Shown here: positions 21,780 through 23,652 of the stretch, in pieces
How positions within the stretch are numbered: the first letter of the stretch is position 1
Layout of the letters: every line of letters begins with the position of its first letter
Source of the DNA: Clostridiales bacterium UBA3680
GTDB lineage: Bacteria > Bacillota > Clostridia > Lachnospirales > CAG-274
Direction of reading: 5' to 3'
Assembly: GCA_002372875.1 (NCBI GenBank)
Contig: DFJD01000030.1
Span: forward strand, 1 to 23,652
Length of the DNA: 23,652 nucleotides
Translations under genes and position numbers: made by a program
Notes under the pieces: model-generated
Told to the model about the DNA's origin: nothing
Database searches by the model: none
What the model saw: the letters and a program-made list of their open reading frames with translations, nothing else

Positions 21780-22634
21780 ATGGCTAATATAATAGATGGT
21801 AAGCTTATATCAACACAAATAAAAGATGAAGTAAGAGCTGAGGTTGAAACTCTTTCAGAAAAAGGCATCCAACCCTGTCTTGCGGTGGTACTTGTAGGTG
21901 ACGATCCCGCAAGTGCGGTATATGTCAGAAATAAGAAAAAAGCTTGTGAATATTGCGGCATCAAGTCCTTAAGCTACGAACTTCCCGACCAAACAACGGA
22001 AGCTGAGCTTTTGGAGCTTATAGATACCCTTAACGCAGACCCTTCCTGTCATGGAATACTTGTTCAGCTTCCTCTTCCCAAACATATAGATGAAGAAAAG
22101 GTGCTCTTAAGGATCCTTCCTCAAAAAGATGTTGACGGCTTCCATCCATATAATGTGGGCTTGCTCAGTATCGGAAATGCCGTTTTAAAAAGTTGTACAC
22201 CTGCAGGCTGTATAGAGCTTATCAAAAGAAGCGGTGTTGACATTGCAGGAAAAAATTGTGTTGTTGTAGGCAGAAGCAATATAGTCGGCAAACCGGTTGG
22301 AATGCTTCTTATGGCTGAAAACGGCACGGTAACCACCTGTCACTCAAAAACGAAAAATATGTCCGAAATATGTTCTAAGGCAGATATTTTGGTTGCCGCA
22401 ATAGGCAAGCCCAAATTTATCACAGCTGATATGGTAAAAGAGGGTGCCGTAGTTATCGATGTGGGAATAAACCGTCAAGAAAACGGAAAGCTATGTGGCG
22501 ATGTTGACTTTGACTCCGTTGAAAAAAAGGCAGGATATATCACTCCCGTTCCGGGCGGTGTGGGACCTATGACAATAGCAATGCTTATGAAAAATTGCTT
22601 GACTGCTTGCAAAGCAATCAACAATATTAACTAA
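21780..22634 (+). CDS. folD: Bifunctional methylene-THF dehydrogenase / methenyl-THF cyclohydrolase
   Basis: Interconverts 5,10-methylene-, 5,10-methenyl- and 10-formyl-THF, with NADP+ as usual cofactor; cytoplasmic. The 284-residue length is typical. Landmarks: VGDDPASAVYVRNKKKAC with catalytic Tyr48 and Lys52 (Y-V-x-x-K-x-K-A-C), HGILVQLPLP, PQKDVDGFHPYNVG, CTPAGC, the dinucleotide-binding VVGRSNIVGKPVGMLL, CHSKT, DVGIN, GDVDF and the C-terminal TPVPGGVGPMTIAML. GGAGG just before ATG 21780 overlaps the end of the lipoprotein gene. With Fhs it forms a formate-to-methylene-THF route, and with 5-FCL it handles methenyl-THF. Confidence 0.98.
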   Translation: MANIIDGKLISTQIKDEVRAEVETLSEKGIQPCLAVVLVGDDPASAVYVRNKKKACEYCGIKSLSYELPDQTTEAELLELIDTLNADPSCHGILVQLPLPKHIDEEKVLLRILPQKDVDGFHPYNVGLLSIGNAVLKSCTPAGCIELIKRSGVDIAGKNCVVVGRSNIVGKPVGMLLMAENGTVTTCHSKTKNMSEICSKADILVAAIGKPKFITADMVKEGAVVIDVGINRQENGKLCGDVDFDSVEKKAGYITPVPGGVGPMTIAMLMKNCLTACKAINNIN

Positions 22635-22649
22635 ACGGAGGCACTTATA

Positions 22650-23582
22650 ATGAATGCGTTACTTCAGATTTTTCTTCTTGTAGTAGGCTTTTTGCTTCTT
22701 ATAAAAGGAGCGGATTTCTTTGTTGACGGTTCGGCGGGCATAGCAAAACGATTCGGCATACCCGAACTTGTTATCGGACTTACCATAGTTGCCATGGGAA
22801 CCAGCGCACCGGAGGCGGCGGTAAGTATATCGGCGGCATTCAAAGGCAATGCGGATATTTCCATAGGAAATGTTATAGGAAGCAATATCATGAATATTTT
22901 GGTTATTCTCGGTATTGCCTCTGCTATTGTTAAAATTGCCGTTTCGGATTCCACCATAAAGTACGAATTGCCGTATATGATATTCTTGTCGGTACTTCTT
23001 CCCGTGCTCGGACTCGATGGAAAAATAAGCAGAATAGACGGAGCAATTCTTTGGATATGCTTTATAATCTATTTAGGCTATCTTTTTATGATGGCAAAAA
23101 ATAACAAGGAAGAGGCTCCCGAAGAAGAAAAAAAGCTGACATTGCCAAAGGCTCTGTTATTTACTCTCTTGGGACTTATAATGATTGTTCTCGGAAGTAA
23201 CGTAACCGTTGATGCTGCTTCAACCTTAGCTAAAATGTTTGGCATGAGTGAAAGATTTATCGGGTTAACGGTTGTAGCCTTCGGAACATCTCTTCCCGAA
23301 CTTGTTACCTCCGTGACTGCGGCAAAGAAGGGAAATGCAGATATTGCAATCGGAAATATTGTCGGAAGCAATGTTTTCAATATTCTCTTTGTTCTCGGAA
23401 CTTCAGCGTTGATTATTCCCATAAATTATGCAGGTACTTTTATGGTAGATGCCCTTGTTGCTATAGCAGCGGCTGTAATTTTGTGGCTTTCTGTCTTTAA
23501 AACCAAGCATTTGGGAAGAAAAGCAGGTTTGTTTATGGTTGCTTGCTATGCAGGATATTTTGTGTACCTCATATTGAAGTGA
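22650..23582 (+). CDS. Calcium/sodium antiporter, CaCA family (YrbG type)
   Basis: A 310-residue integral membrane protein with about ten helices, expected to exchange Na+ (or H+) for Ca2+ across the cytoplasmic membrane. The two inverted alpha repeats are plain: G50-TSAPE...GNADISIGNVIGSNIMNILVILG and G212-TSLPE...GNADIAIGNIVGSNVFNILFVLG, each carrying the acidic residue (E55, E217) that binds the ion. The central cytoplasmic loop is charged (NNKEEAPEEEKK). A CGGAGG site precedes the ATG, and the gap to folD is 15 bases, so it shares the fhs transcript although no folate role is expected. No terminator is visible before the window ends; a palindromic repeat follows. Ion specificity is inferred from the family. 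Confidence 0.93.
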   Translation: MNALLQIFLLVVGFLLLIKGADFFVDGSAGIAKRFGIPELVIGLTIVAMGTSAPEAAVSISAAFKGNADISIGNVIGSNIMNILVILGIASAIVKIAVSDSTIKYELPYMIFLSVLLPVLGLDGKISRIDGAILWICFIIYLGYLFMMAKNNKEEAPEEEKKLTLPKALLFTLLGLIMIVLGSNVTVDAASTLAKMFGMSERFIGLTVVAFGTSLPELVTSVTAAKKGNADIAIGNIVGSNVFNILFVLGTSALIIPINYAGTFMVDALVAIAAAVILWLSVFKTKHLGRKAGLFMVACYAGYFVYLILK

Positions 23583-23588
23583 TATATA

Positions 23589-23635
23589 GGGAAACACTGA
23601 TTAATTAATCATTCGCATATTTGGTTAATGTTCCC
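23589..23635. repeat. Dispersed palindromic repeat, copy D (longer variant)
   Basis: The left arm GGGAAACACTGATTAATTAA (23589-23608) matches copies B and C. A 16-base unrelated stretch follows, and the right arm TTAATGTTCCC (23625-23635) resembles the right arm of copy B. This hints that the small palindromes are the ends of a larger element, but the window stops 17 bases later. Confidence 0.65.
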
Positions 23636-23652
23636 GCATACTGTGTCAAAGC

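Overview
This 23.65 kb window is an AT-rich, gene-dense stretch of a Gram-positive anaerobe chromosome, most likely a Clostridia member of the Ruminococcus/Oscillospiraceae kind. That placement is inferred from strong GGAGG ribosome binding sites, fermentative pta-ackA, BspA-like leucine-rich repeat proteins, lipobox lipoproteins and a formate-tetrahydrofolate ligase. No phage, IS transposase, CRISPR array, rRNA or tRNA gene was seen. Coding style looks uniform, so there is no clear sign of recent transfer.

Layout. (1) 15-524 (-): small unrecognised protein, possibly Imm42-like, with its own promoter. (2) 525-1078: divergent intergenic region with a 4 x 7 bp tandem repeat and a long, potentially folded leader to pta. 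(3) 1079-3330 (+): pta-ackA, acetyl-CoA to acetate with ATP yield, closed by a bidirectional terminator. (4) 8911-3439 (-): ispD, two BspA-type LRR proteins without signal peptides, then, behind a terminator-like hairpin, a zinc-ribbon/membrane/EF-hand/LRR protein. (5) 9146-14999 (+): a transcription unit with a perfect TTGACA-17-TATAAT promoter carrying a copper P-type ATPase, an SseB-family protein, a membrane diguanylate cyclase and an orphan solute-binding lipoprotein, ending in a strong terminator. (6) 15010-16020 (+): a tandem Nudix protein. (7) 16094-18960 (+): an aconitase-family hydratase (YbhJ type) overlapping 5-formyltetrahydrofolate cyclo-ligase, then a terminator. (8) 19055-23582 (+): fhs, an uncharacterised lipoprotein, folD and a Ca2+/Na+ antiporter, from a good sigma-A-type promoter.

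Functionally, two themes recur. One is central C1/C2 metabolism: acetate formation by Pta/AckA, and formate activation and folate interconversion by Fhs, FolD and 5-FCL. The other is envelope or sensing functions: LRR proteins, the diguanylate cyclase with its solute-binding protein, and lipoproteins. A dispersed palindromic repeat (GGAAACACTGATTAAT and its mirror) occurs in intergenic gaps at about 3345, 8927, 9191 and 23589, with a half copy at 18986.

The observations I consider most worth following are: a complete Shine-Dalgarno plus in-frame ATG inside copA that would release a free 69-residue CopZ-like copper chaperone; a terminator with a competing pairing directly in front of the third LRR gene; a multi-hairpin pta leader; and the diguanylate cyclase/orphan solute-binding-protein pair. 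I did not find an unmistakable new defence or mobile system.
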